Part shown: in pieces, positions 20,493 through 30,386 of the stretch
Position numbering within the stretch: position 1 is the stretch's first letter
How the letters are laid out: every line of letters starts with the position of its first letter
From: Chromatiales bacterium
GTDB taxonomy: Bacteria > Pseudomonadota > Gammaproteobacteria > Steroidobacterales > BM003
Assembly: GCA_029864735.1 (NCBI GenBank)
Contig: JAOTSW010000005.1
Location: 1-35,568, forward strand
Direction: 5' to 3'
Length of the DNA: 35,568 bases
The notes under the pieces: model-generated
The model's input: only the letters and a program-made list of their open reading frames with translations
What the model was told of the DNA's origin: nothing
Database searches by the model: none
Position numbers and translations under genes: made by a program

Positions 20493-21083
20493 ATGAGTGA
20501 GGGCGTTGACAAAAGCAGGCGTCACTTTTTGACCGTCGCAACTACGGTTACCGGCGCTGTTGGCGCGGGTTTCGCGGCAGTTCCATTTCTATCTTCCTGG
20601 AAGCCAAGCGCACGTGCCCAGGCCCTGGGGGCCCCGGTTGAAGTGGATATCAGCAAGTTGCAGCCGGGTGAAATGATCCGGGCTACCTGGCGTGGCCAGG
20701 CGGTCTGGGTGCTCTACCGTTCCGACGCGATGATGCAGACCCTGCCCGAAGTGGAGGTCTCGCTGAGAGACCCCGAGTCCGTCCAGCCCCAGCAGCCTGG
20801 TTACGCGGCCAATCAGTACCGTTCGCTGAAGCCCGAAATCTTTGTCGTAATCGGTAACTGTACGCACCTGGGTTGTTCGCCGGGAGAGCGGTTCGAGGTG
20901 GCTCCGGCTGATCTGGGTCCCGAATGGAAAGGCGGCTTCTACTGCCCCTGCCACGGCTCAAAGTTTGACCTGGCAGGCCGGGTCTACAAGGGCGTTCCTG
21001 CTCCCTTGAACCTGAAAGTTCCGCCATACCGTTTCCTCAATGACAGCCTCATCCTGATTGGCGACGACGCGGGGGTTGCGTAA
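20493..21083 (+). CDS. petA: Ubiquinol-cytochrome c reductase, Rieske iron-sulfur subunit
   Basis: Twin-arginine SRRHFLT signal; CTHLGC and CPCHGS cluster ligands. ATG 20493 with GGAGA upstream. Confidence 0.97.
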   Translation: MSEGVDKSRRHFLTVATTVTGAVGAGFAAVPFLSSWKPSARAQALGAPVEVDISKLQPGEMIRATWRGQAVWVLYRSDAMMQTLPEVEVSLRDPESVQPQQPGYAANQYRSLKPEIFVVIGNCTHLGCSPGERFEVAPADLGPEWKGGFYCPCHGSKFDLAGRVYKGVPAPLNLKVPPYRFLNDSLILIGDDAGVA

Positions 21084-22327
21084 TGAGTTCAACTGAAAAT
21101 CAGGGCGCCGGCGCGCGCCTGCTGGCCTGGGTCGACGCACGCTTCCCCCTGACCAAGATGTTTAACGAGCATGCTGCCGAGTACTATGCTCCGAAGAACT
21201 TTAATTTCTGGTACTACTTTGGCGTACTGTCGCTGGTGGTGCTGGTCATCCAGTTGGTCACCGGTATTTTCCTGACCATGAACTACAAGCCTTCCGCCGC
21301 TGACGCCTTCGCGTCGGTGGAGTACATCATGCGTGACGTGCAGTGGGGCTGGTTGATTCGCTACATGCACTCAACGGGTGCCTCGGCATTTTTCGTCGTG
21401 GTGTATCTGCACATGTTCCGCGCGCTGCTTTACGGTTCGTACAAGCCGCCCAGGGAACTGCTATGGATCTTCGGCATGCTCATCTACCTGGTGTTGATGG
21501 GTGAGGCGTTCATGGGCTACCTGTTGCCCTGGGGACAGATGTCATACTGGGGAGCCCAGGTGATCGTATCCCTGTTCGGTGCGATTCCGGTGATTGGCGA
21601 CAGTCTTGTGGAATTTATCCGCGGTGATTTCTACATCTCCGATATCACGCTTAACCGGTTCTTTGCCCTGCATGTGATTGCCCTGCCGCTGGTGCTGATA
21701 TTCCTGGTAGTGGCTCACATCCTGGCCTTGCACGAAGTGGGTTCAAACAACCCTGACGGCGTCGAGATCAAGAATGTGAAGGGACCCGATGGCAAGCCCC
21801 TGGACGGCATTGCTTTCCATCCGTATTACAGCGTCAAGGACACTGCCGGTTTGGCGGTCTTCCTGATGGCATTCAGCGCAGTGGTGTTTTTCGCCCCGGA
21901 AATGGGCGGCTATTTCCTTGAACACGCGAACTTTGAGCCAGCTAACGCGATGAAGACACCCGAGCATATTGCTCCGGTGTGGTATTTCACCCCGTTCTAC
22001 GCCATCTTGCGCGCCGTGCCTGACAAGCTGGGCGGTGTAGTGATGATGGGTGGCGCGATTCTCCTGCTATTCCTGTTGCCGTGGCTGGATCGCTCTCCGG
22101 TGCGATCAATCCGCTATCGCGGCTGGATGTACAAGCTTCCGCTGGCATTGTTCACCGTGTCCTTTATTGCCCTGGGTTACCTGGGGATGCAGCCTGCAAC
22201 GCCGGTCTACACCAACCTCGCTCGTTTGGCCACGTTCATCTACTTTGCGTTCTTCCTGCTTCTGCCCTGGTTGTCCAAGGCGGACAAGACCAAGCCGGTT
22301 CCTGAGAGGGTGACTTACCATGCTTAA
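21083..22327 (+). CDS. petB: Cytochrome b subunit of bc1 complex
   Basis: GIFLTMNYKPSAADAFASVEYIMRDVQWGWLIRYMHSTGASAFF; WGAQVIVSLFGAIP; PEHIAPVWYF (PEW-loop region). Confidence 0.98.
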   Translation: MSSTENQGAGARLLAWVDARFPLTKMFNEHAAEYYAPKNFNFWYYFGVLSLVVLVIQLVTGIFLTMNYKPSAADAFASVEYIMRDVQWGWLIRYMHSTGASAFFVVVYLHMFRALLYGSYKPPRELLWIFGMLIYLVLMGEAFMGYLLPWGQMSYWGAQVIVSLFGAIPVIGDSLVEFIRGDFYISDITLNRFFALHVIALPLVLIFLVVAHILALHEVGSNNPDGVEIKNVKGPDGKPLDGIAFHPYYSVKDTAGLAVFLMAFSAVVFFAPEMGGYFLEHANFEPANAMKTPEHIAPVWYFTPFYAILRAVPDKLGGVVMMGGAILLLFLLPWLDRSPVRSIRYRGWMYKLPLALFTVSFIALGYLGMQPATPVYTNLARLATFIYFAFFLLLPWLSKADKTKPVPERVTYHA

Positions 22328-23060
22328 GCGCTTGTTTATTATATTGTTGCTGAGTGTTCCCATGGTAGGCATGGCTGCCTCTGGCGGTACTTCAATGAAG
22401 ACCGCCAACGTGGACGTATCCAACACCGCCTCTTTGCAGCGCGGCGCCAGGAACTTCATTAACTATTGTTCTGGCTGCCATTCAGCCAAGTACGTTCGGT
22501 TCAATCGCCTGGGCGCAGACCTGGGTCTGACCGAGAGCCAGGTGCTGGACAATCTGATGTTTGCCGCAGAACGTCCGTTTGACACGATTAATGTTGCTAT
22601 GCCGGCAGATGATGCCAAGCGCTGGTTCGGCCAGCCTCCGCCGGATTTGTCGCTGATCGCCCGTTCCCGCGGAGGCGATTGGCTGTACACTTTCCTGCTG
22701 TCCTTCTACGAGGACAAGGGCAAGACCACCGGTATGAATAACCTGGTGTTACCCGGTGCGAGCATGCCTCACGTATTGTGGGAACTGCAGGGCACCCAGC
22801 GGGTTGTTTATCGCACCGAGAAGGATGCGGCCGGCAATGAACACGAAGTCTTCGATCGCTTCGAGCAGGCCAGTGCCGGCAAGCTCTCGGCCGAAGAATA
22901 CGATGCATTTGTCCTTGATATCGTGAACTTCCTTGAATACATCGGCGAGCCGGTGCAACTCAAGAGAGTTCAGCTGGGTATCTGGGTGATGTTCTTCCTG
23001 TTGGTATTTTTCCTGTTCGCGTATGCGTTGAAGAAAGAATACTGGAAGGATGTGCACTAG
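22320..23060 (+). CDS. petC: Cytochrome c1
   Basis: CSGCHSAKYVRFNRLG haem motif and C-terminal TM anchor. Confidence 0.97.
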   Translation: MLKRLFIILLLSVPMVGMAASGGTSMKTANVDVSNTASLQRGARNFINYCSGCHSAKYVRFNRLGADLGLTESQVLDNLMFAAERPFDTINVAMPADDAKRWFGQPPPDLSLIARSRGGDWLYTFLLSFYEDKGKTTGMNNLVLPGASMPHVLWELQGTQRVVYRTEKDAAGNEHEVFDRFEQASAGKLSAEEYDAFVLDIVNFLEYIGEPVQLKRVQLGIWVMFFLLVFFLFAYALKKEYWKDVH

Positions 23061-23090
23061 GGCTGTGAAGACTCTTTCCCCGATCTCATG

Positions 23091-23108
23091 ACTGGGCCAA
23101 GGCCCAGT
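23091..23108 (+). repeat. Perfect inverted repeat ACTGGGCC-AA-GGCCCAGT abutting sspA ribosome-binding site
   Basis: Read directly; 8-bp arms, 2-nt centre, immediately 5' of GGAG 23109-23112. Confidence 0.8.
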
Positions 23109-23118
23109 GGAGCTTGAT

Positions 23119-23748
23119 ATGTCGAATATTGCCAATAGGCGTTCCGTGATGACTTTGTTTTCCAATCAGTTGTGTACCCATAGCCACAGGGTTCGCATGG
23201 TATTGGCGGAGAAAAGCATCAACATTGATATCGTCGATGTTAAAGGGCCCGATCTCCCCGAGGATTTGCTTGACCTGAATCCCTACAACAGCGTTCCCAC
23301 CCTGGTGGATAGGGATCTCGTGTTGTACGACTCGCGGGTAATCATCGAGTACCTGGATGAGCGTTTCCCTCATCCGCCTCTGATGCCGGTTGATCCGGTT
23401 ACCCGTGCCCAATTTCGCTTGGCGCTGTTCCGCCTGGAACGTGACTGGTACACCATGGCTGAGCAGATTGAGGCCGCTGGCGAGAAGAAGCCCGCCTTGA
23501 AGGCGCGCAAAATCCTCAAGGAAAGCATCCTGTCGAGTTCGGAAGTGTTCGGCGCCAAGCCTTTCTTCCTCAGTGATGAATTGTCGCTGGTGGATTGCAC
23601 CATTGCCCCGATTCTGTGGCGCTTGCCCAAGTACGGAATTGAGCTGCCCAAGGAGGCCGCACCGATCGCCAAGTATGCACAGCGCATCTTTGATCGTCCC
23701 TCGTTCCAGCAGAGCTTGACCGAACTTGAGCGAGAGATCAGGCAGTAA
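23119..23748 (+). CDS. sspA: Stringent starvation protein A (GST fold)
   Basis: MTLFSNQLCTHSHRVRMVLAEKSINIDIVDV; YNSVPTLVDRDLVLYDSRVIIEYLDERFPHPPL. Start at ATG 23119 with GGAG 23109-23112. Confidence 0.95.
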   Translation: MSNIANRRSVMTLFSNQLCTHSHRVRMVLAEKSINIDIVDVKGPDLPEDLLDLNPYNSVPTLVDRDLVLYDSRVIIEYLDERFPHPPLMPVDPVTRAQFRLALFRLERDWYTMAEQIEAAGEKKPALKARKILKESILSSSEVFGAKPFFLSDELSLVDCTIAPILWRLPKYGIELPKEAAPIAKYAQRIFDRPSFQQSLTELEREIRQ

Positions 23749-23751
23749 ACT

Positions 23752-24174
23752 GTGAGTGGGTCCGAACTTTCATCGCGTCGGCCGTACCTGTTACGGGCAA
23801 TGCATGAATGGATGTCGGATAACCACCAGACCCCCCACATTGTTGTCGATGCGACCGCAGAAGGGGTCGTGGTACCCAGCCAATTCGTCAAGGACGGACG
23901 CATTGTTCTCAATGTCAGTTATTCAGCTGCCTCGGGAATCCAGATTGAGAATGACGAAATTACTTTCCAGGCCCGGTTCGGTGGAACGCCCATGGCGGTG
24001 AGTATTCCTGTCAGGGCGGTGCTTGGGATTTATGGCAGGGAATCGGGCGAGGGAATGCTGTTCGGAGATGAGGACGACGGTTCTGAGCCGACCCCACCGG
24101 AGCCTGATCCGGAGCCCGCGCCGGATGGACCAGGGGAGACTCCCCGGCGATCCCATCTAAAAGTCGTAAAGTAG
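23752..24174 (+). CDS. sspB: ClpXP adaptor SspB
   Basis: RPYLLRAMHEWMSDNHQTPHIVVDA; acidic/Pro linker and C-terminal SHLKVVK tail resembling the ClpX-binding module; GTG start. Confidence 0.94.
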   Translation: MSGSELSSRRPYLLRAMHEWMSDNHQTPHIVVDATAEGVVVPSQFVKDGRIVLNVSYSAASGIQIENDEITFQARFGGTPMAVSIPVRAVLGIYGRESGEGMLFGDEDDGSEPTPPEPDPEPAPDGPGETPRRSHLKVVK

Positions 24175-24193
24175 ATTTCCGGGATCTACCGGG

Positions 24194-25165
<972 letters not shown>

Positions 25166-25169
<4 letters not shown>

Positions 25170-27046
25170 GGCCGCCCCGTCACCCCGGGCGCCGGGTACA
25201 GGACCTTGGGTTTGCTTATCCTGGGCTCACCGCTCCGGAAGCGGGCCCACTGCAACTTCCGATATATAACCCCATCAGCTGTCATGCCCAGGAGGCCCGT
25301 AGCACCGGCTAGTTGGAGGTTTGTCTGCTGGTTATACAGCCAGGGGAGCAGACGGAAGGCGTCCACACCCATGGCTAACAGCCGCGGCTGATTTTCTTCC
25401 AAGCCCGGAAACGCCGACGCGACTTTCTGGCGCAGTCCGCCGGTTTCTTTTGTCATGCTCAACTGCCAGGGCATGTCCGCGAACTGAAGCCCGTCCAGGT
25501 CGTTGTTTGCCATGGCATCGGCCTGATATATGGCGGATGTGGCATACACCGGCAGCTTGGCCGCGTAGTGGAATTTTAATTGCGGGCGAAGCAATCGACC
25601 CTGCTCGGGGTAAGCGGCGATGAATACAAAATCCGCGTCCTCGCGGCGGCGCGGTTCAAATTCCGGGTACATGCCCAGCAAGTCAGACAGCCTGCTGAAG
25701 CGTTCCTTGCTCTGATCCAGGTTCAGGGCTCGGGTTATGGCGGAAGAGTAATCCTGCTCACCTGGATCGTAGGCGGTGCTGGCCAGCAATTGGCCACCGT
25801 TATCTACCAACTCGCTGGTGAAACTTTCCAGGATGCGCTGGCCCCAGCCGGTGGAGGGCACCAGTGCGATGGCGCGTGTGTAACCGTCTGCCAATGCGCC
25901 GCGCGCTATTTCACGGGCTTCTTCGGCAGGATCAAGGGCGAACTGGTAAAAGGCCGGAGGGGTATAGCCTCCGACATTTCCGCGGTTCAGGGCCAGTATC
26001 GGGACCTCGCCATTTGCCACGCCAATCAGTTCAGTAACGTTCTGCTTGAGCAATGGGCCAACCACCATGTCGGCACCCTCTCTGATGGCTTCCCGGTAGG
26101 TGGCGACAGAGCTCTGGAGCTGGGTGTCGTAAATCCTGACCAGGGGCAGTAAGTTCTTGTTGGGGCTGTTCAGGTAGGCGGCAAGGAACCCGTCCCTGAC
26201 AGCTTCGCCATAGGCACGTTCTCGTCCGCTTAACGGCAGTAGCAGAGCAACCTGTATGGGATAGCTGTTCGCGCCCCGGTGGCGCTCTATCAGGGCGGCT
26301 ACGACGCCTGTGACGGCTGGGTGCTGAGGGTTGGCCAGGCGCCAGTTACGCAGCCCCGCCAAGAGTGCGGGGCTATCTGTGGAGGCCACGCTGCTCAGGC
26401 GCGCCAGGTCCAGCCAGCCCTGGGCCACGGGATCCAGACTGGAGTCAGGCAGCGCGCCCTTGCGTGCCCTGGCTTGCAGCTGATCCAGCAGGAGTTGCTG
26501 GCTTGCCAGCAGTTCCTGGGCGTTGTTTGCCCAGGTTTGTTCCTCGCCGAAGGCCAGTATCGCCTGTTCCACCCTCCCCAGTCCGAGCAGCGCCATGCCC
26601 TTGATCCGGTAAAACTGTGCGGCCAGGGTTGCCGATGGGAGCGGGGATTCTTCCAGTGTCTGCAGTGCCTCGGCAGGTTTGCCCCGGGTCAGTGCGACCC
26701 TTGCCCCCAGGATGGTCCATAAGGCGTAATCGTCCCTGTCCATGGGCCCGGCAATCGACTCCAGAGCCGCAACGGCCGCAACCAGGTTGTCGTCATTGAG
26801 CCATTCCCGGGCAGCAAGCAGTCGCCAGTGATCGGCCTGGGTTCCCGCATCCCGGGCTGCAAGTTCCATGTATATTTGCGCGGCGTCCCGATACTGCCCC
26901 TGGGCCGCTGCTGTTTCCGCGCGATAAACCTGACTGCGGGTGTCTACCTGTTTCACGGGCGCCTGGCAGGCTGACAGAACCGTCAGCAGCAGCAGCATCG
27001 GGAGGCCGCGAGCAGCGCTGTGAACTAGGCGGGCAAATATTCTCAT
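25166..27046 (-). CDS. lpoA: Penicillin-binding protein activator LpoA (LppC family)
   Basis: Lipobox-like LLTVLSACQ; IQVALLLPLSGRERAYGEAVRDGFLAAY periplasmic-binding-like domain; neighbourhood rsmI/yraN. Confidence 0.93.
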
Positions 27047-27067
27047 GGTGTTATGTTCCCGGGTCTG

Positions 27068-27127
27068 AATTGGCCCAATTACCAGTCAAGCACCAACTGG
27101 GGCCAGTGGCCACTCGCAATAGTGGCC
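27068..27127. repeat. Cluster of short palindromes in lpoA/rsmI divergent intergenic region
   Basis: AATTGG-C-CCAATT (27068-27080), ACTGG-GG-CCAGT (27096-27107), AGTGGCCACT (27105-27114), half-repeat AGTGGCC (27121-27127). Confidence 0.7.
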
Positions 27128-27214
27128 CGATGACCGATTTTTACGGAAATCCACTTAAAGCCGCTGCTTTTAGTATCCTGCCCGCAAGATTAACCTTTCC
27201 GGCTGGATTATCCC

Positions 27215-28075
27215 ATGCAACAGATTGCTGCTGGTACCCTCTATGTTGTCGCCACACCGATAGGCAACCTGGCTGACCTGACTCCCAGGGCGGTTGATGT
27301 GCTGGGCCAGGTAGACCTGGTACTGGCCGAGGACACGCGTCATACCGCCCAGTTGTTGAGGCACTGCGGCTTGAGCAAACCCCTGCAGTCCCTGCACGAG
27401 CACAACGAGCGCCAGAAACTGGATTCGATAGTGCAGCGTTTGCAGGCCGGTGAAAGTCTCGCCCTGGTGTCGGACGCAGGTACACCCTTGCTCAGCGATC
27501 CCGGGTTCCCCCTGGTACGAAGGCTGCGGGAACTGGATATGCCGGTCATTCCGATTCCTGGCCCCTGTGCGGCAGTGGCGGCCTTGTCGGTAGCCGGACT
27601 AGCCACCGACCGGTTTGCTTTCGAGGGTTTCCTGCCGGCCCGGTCAGGTGCCCGCCGGACCCGCCTTGAGGGCTTGGCCGATGAAACGAGAACGCTGGTG
27701 TTCTATGAATCCGGAAAGCGCCTTGCGGGTGTGCTGAATGATATGTGCGAGATTCTTGGGCCAGATCGCGAGGCGGCGGTGGCCAGGGAGCTGACCAAGC
27801 TCTACGAAAGCATATATCGGGGCAGTCTCGCCCAATTGCGCGATCGGGCGGGCTCGGATGTGGACATGGTGCGTGGCGAGCTGGTTTTGCTGGTGCAGGG
27901 TACCCCGGTTGCGGAGATTGCCGAAAATCCGGAGCTGGATCGCGTACTGGGGGTGCTGTTGCCCGAACTGCCCCTGAGCCAGGCGGTAAAGCTGGCCGTG
28001 GAGTTATGTGGGCTGCGCCGCAACGAGGTCTACCGGCGAGCCACAGAATTGCAAAAAGGCACTGATTTGCCTTGA
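27215..28075 (+). CDS. rsmI: 16S rRNA (cytidine(1402)-2'-O)-methyltransferase
   Basis: GTLYVVATPIGNLADLTPRAVDVL; LVSDAGTPLLSDPGFPLVR; IPGPCAAVAALSVAGL. Confidence 0.97.
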   Translation: MQQIAAGTLYVVATPIGNLADLTPRAVDVLGQVDLVLAEDTRHTAQLLRHCGLSKPLQSLHEHNERQKLDSIVQRLQAGESLALVSDAGTPLLSDPGFPLVRRLRELDMPVIPIPGPCAAVAALSVAGLATDRFAFEGFLPARSGARRTRLEGLADETRTLVFYESGKRLAGVLNDMCEILGPDREAAVARELTKLYESIYRGSLAQLRDRAGSDVDMVRGELVLLVQGTPVAEIAENPELDRVLGVLLPELPLSQAVKLAVELCGLRRNEVYRRATELQKGTDLP

Positions 28076-28100
28076 GTTTTACCTTCTCAGGACCTATTGT
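28072..28100 (+). promoter_or_regulatory. Candidate sigma70 promoter for rnpB (TTGAGT-17-TATTGT)
   Basis: TTGAGT 28072-28077, TATTGT 28095-28100; expected start point ~28107-28108 coincides with the predicted RNA 5' end. The -35 overlaps the rsmI stop codon. Confidence 0.65.
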
Positions 28101-28107
28101 TCGCCGC

Positions 28108-28475
28108 GGGAGTCGGCCAGGCAACCGCGGCGGGTCTTTGACCCGCGGAGGAAAGTCCGGGCTCCGAAGGGCAGGGTGCCAGGTAACGCCTGGGGGGCGT
28201 GAGCCTACGGAAAGTGCAACAGAAAGCATACCGCCTAAGCATCCTCACGGATGCCGGTAAGGTTGAAATGGTGCGGTAAGAGCGCACCGCGCGAGTGGTA
28301 ACACTTCGCGGCTAGGTAAACCCCACCCGGAGCAAGACCAAATAGGGGAGCGATCGGCTTCGGCCGTAGATGTGGCCCGCATTCGTTCCCGGGTAGGTCG
28401 CTTGAGGTACGCGGTGACGCGTATCCCAGATGAATGGTTGTCCAAGACAAAACCCGGCTTATCGGCCGACTCCCA
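28108..28475 (+). ncRNA. rnpB: RNase P RNA, bacterial type A
   Basis: GGAGGAAAGTCCGGGCTCC, GGGCAGGGTGCCAGGTAACGCCTGGG, GTGCAACAGAAAGCA, GCGGTAAGAGCGCACCGCGCG, CCCACCCGGAGCAAGACCAAATAGGGG, AACCCGGCTTATCGGCCGACTCCC. Perfect 11-bp P1: GGGAGTCGGCC (28108-28118) with GGCCGACTCCC (28464-28474). Confidence 0.97.
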
Positions 28476-28477
28476 CC

Positions 28478-28503
28478 TTAATTAAAAGAAATTTTCTAAT
28501 TAA
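28478..28503 (+). repeat. AT-only near-palindrome just downstream of rnpB
   Basis: TTAATTA-AAAGAAATTTTC-TAATTAA; 7-bp perfect outer arms with mostly complementary inner bases. Confidence 0.7.
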
Positions 28504-28631
28504 AGACCTTTCTCAGGAAGCGCTCTTAACATACTGATTTTGTGTCTCAAAAGGTCTCGAAAATGACCTGAAACACGGCTAAAAAGCGCGTCTAAGTCAT
28601 TCACTATTAAGAAATTTTTGCTGTTTTCCAG

Positions 28632-28661
28632 TTGACAGTGCTGGTTGAGCGTACCTATAGT
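28632..28661 (+). promoter_or_regulatory. Candidate sigma70 promoter of mra/dcw cluster (TTGACA-18-TATAGT)
   Basis: TTGACA 28632-28637, TATAGT 28656-28661, with an AT-rich upstream stretch (tattaagaaatttttgctgtttt). Confidence 0.75.
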
Positions 28662-28670
28662 GTGCCGAGG

Positions 28671-28700
28671 TGGGGAAAAGTGGGGAGAAATGGAACTCCA
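28671..28700 (+). promoter_or_regulatory. Candidate MraZ operator (tandem TGGRR boxes, 10-bp period)
   Basis: TGGGGAAAAG / TGGGGAGAAA / TGGAACTCCA start at 28671, 28681 and 28691, between the promoter and mraZ. Confidence 0.75.
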
Positions 28701-28724
28701 GGCTTTTTGGAGGACCCAAAAGAC

Positions 28725-29177
28725 ATGTTTCGCGGTGCAAGCAAAATCACATTGGACGCAAAAGGGCGGATGGCCATGCCAACGCGCTATCGCGACCGGC
28801 TGTCCGAGAGAAGTGACGGCCGGCTTGTGGTTACCGTGGATCGTGACTACTGCCTGCTTATTTATCCGTATCCGGACTGGGAAGAAGTCGAGCGCAAGCT
28901 GATGCGATTGCCGAGCCTGAACGCCAGGGCTCGCAAGCTGCAGAGGCTGATGGTGGGTTATGCGACTGAACTCGATCTTGATGGTCACGGACGGATTTTG
29001 TTACCGCGTGAGTTGAGGGAGTTCGCGGGGTTGGACCGGCAGGCCATCCTCATTGGTCAGGGCAATAAATTTGAGCTTTGGGATGAAGACAGCTGGAGCG
29101 CCAAGCGCGACCAGTGGCTTCAGGCCGATGACGACAGTGTGGATCTGCCGTCTGAGCTCGAATCACTTTCTCTATAG
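28725..29177 (+). CDS. mraZ: Transcriptional regulator MraZ
   Basis: MFRGASKITLDAKGRMAMPTRYR and ELDLDGHGRILLPRELREFAGL (two DxxxR repeats). Start moved from ORF-track 28632 to ATG 28725. Confidence 0.97.
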   Translation: MFRGASKITLDAKGRMAMPTRYRDRLSERSDGRLVVTVDRDYCLLIYPYPDWEEVERKLMRLPSLNARARKLQRLMVGYATELDLDGHGRILLPRELREFAGLDRQAILIGQGNKFELWDEDSWSAKRDQWLQADDDSVDLPSELESLSL

Positions 29178-29187
29178 GAATCCGGCT

Positions 29188-30111
29188 TTGGAACGTCATT
29201 TGCCGGTGCTCCACAGGGAGGTGCTGGAGGCTCTGGCTGTAAAGGCCTCCGGTGTGTACCTGGACGCCACGTTTGGACGGGGTGGCCACGCGAGATCAAT
29301 CCTTGACGCGCTGGGACCGGATGGGCGGCTGACAGTACTGGATCGGGACCCTCAAGCCATTGAAGTGGCTAAGAATTTTTTTGGCGACGACCAACGTGTA
29401 ACGATTATCAGGGGTTCGTTCGAAATGTTGGGGGAATTAGCGAGGGAACACGGAATTAGCGCGCTGGACGGACTTTTGTTCGACCTGGGCGTTTCTTCGC
29501 CTCAACTTGATGAGGCGGAGCGTGGCTTCAGCTTTCAGAAAGACGGTCCCCTGGACATGCGCATGGACAATGAAGAAGGCATGACTGCTGCCCAGTGGTT
29601 GGCCGAAGCCTCTGAAAAGGAAATAGCCCAGGTGCTCTGGCGCTATGGTGAAGAGCGTCATTCAAGGCGTATTGCCCGGGCAATCCTGAGTCGACGTGAG
29701 GAAAAGCCGCTGGAAAGAACCCTGGACCTGGCCGCACTGATTTCCTCTGCGGTGCCAAGGCCCCACGGGCGCAAGCACCCTGCCACCCGCAGTTTCCAGG
29801 CGATACGGATTTATCTCAATCGCGAAATGCAGTCTCTGGAAGCCGGCTTGAATGCTGCGCTGGAGTTACTCGCTCCCGGTGGACGGCTGTGCGTAATCAG
29901 TTTTCATTCCCTCGAAGATCGCATGGTGAAACGTTTTATTCGCAGCCACTCGCGACCCGACCCGGTGTATGCGGGTTTGCCGAACATCCCCGAGCATGCC
30001 AAGCCCCGCATGGCAGTGATTGGCAAGGCTGTGACGGCCTCAGAGCAGGAACAGGATGAAAATCCCCGTTCGCGCAGCGCCACCTTGAGGGTGGGGGAGA
30101 AGTTGCGATGA
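29188..30111 (+). CDS. rsmH: 16S rRNA (cytosine(1402)-N(4))-methyltransferase
   Basis: HLPVLHREVLEAL, YLDATFGRGGHARSIL, LFDLGVSSPQLDEAERGFSFQKDGPLDMRM, FHSLEDRMVKRF. Likely TTG start at 29188 with AGGAA at 29176-29180. Confidence 0.96.
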   Translation: MERHLPVLHREVLEALAVKASGVYLDATFGRGGHARSILDALGPDGRLTVLDRDPQAIEVAKNFFGDDQRVTIIRGSFEMLGELAREHGISALDGLLFDLGVSSPQLDEAERGFSFQKDGPLDMRMDNEEGMTAAQWLAEASEKEIAQVLWRYGEERHSRRIARAILSRREEKPLERTLDLAALISSAVPRPHGRKHPATRSFQAIRIYLNREMQSLEAGLNAALELLAPGGRLCVISFHSLEDRMVKRFIRSHSRPDPVYAGLPNIPEHAKPRMAVIGKAVTASEQEQDENPRSRSATLRVGEKLR

Positions 30112-30386
30112 ACATGGCACCGTTGTTGCGCCTGCTTGTACCCGGTTTACTGGTCATGACCTTGTTGTCATCCCTGGCCGTTGTGTATGTAACCCACGAG
30201 TCCAGGCGTCAGTTCACCCTCCTGCAGCAACTCAACAGCCAGCGCGATGAATTGGTCGTGGACTGGTGGCGATTACAAATAGAGGAAAGTTACTGGTCTA
30301 CCCATGCGCGCATTGACCGGGAGGCGCGGGAGCGCCTGGGCATGCACATCCCTCAACCCCTAGACGTAATCATCGTTAGCCAATGA
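30108..30386 (+). CDS. ftsL: Cell division protein FtsL
   Basis: 92 aa, N-terminal TM then coiled-coil; between rsmH and ftsI. Confidence 0.93.
   Translation: MNMAPLLRLLVPGLLVMTLLSSLAVVYVTHESRRQFTLLQQLNSQRDELVVDWWRLQIEESYWSTHARIDREARERLGMHIPQPLDVIIVSQ

Noticed and set aside
28235-28450. Small ORFs inside rnpB
   Set aside because: Region is clearly RNase P RNA with conserved core and P1 pairing.
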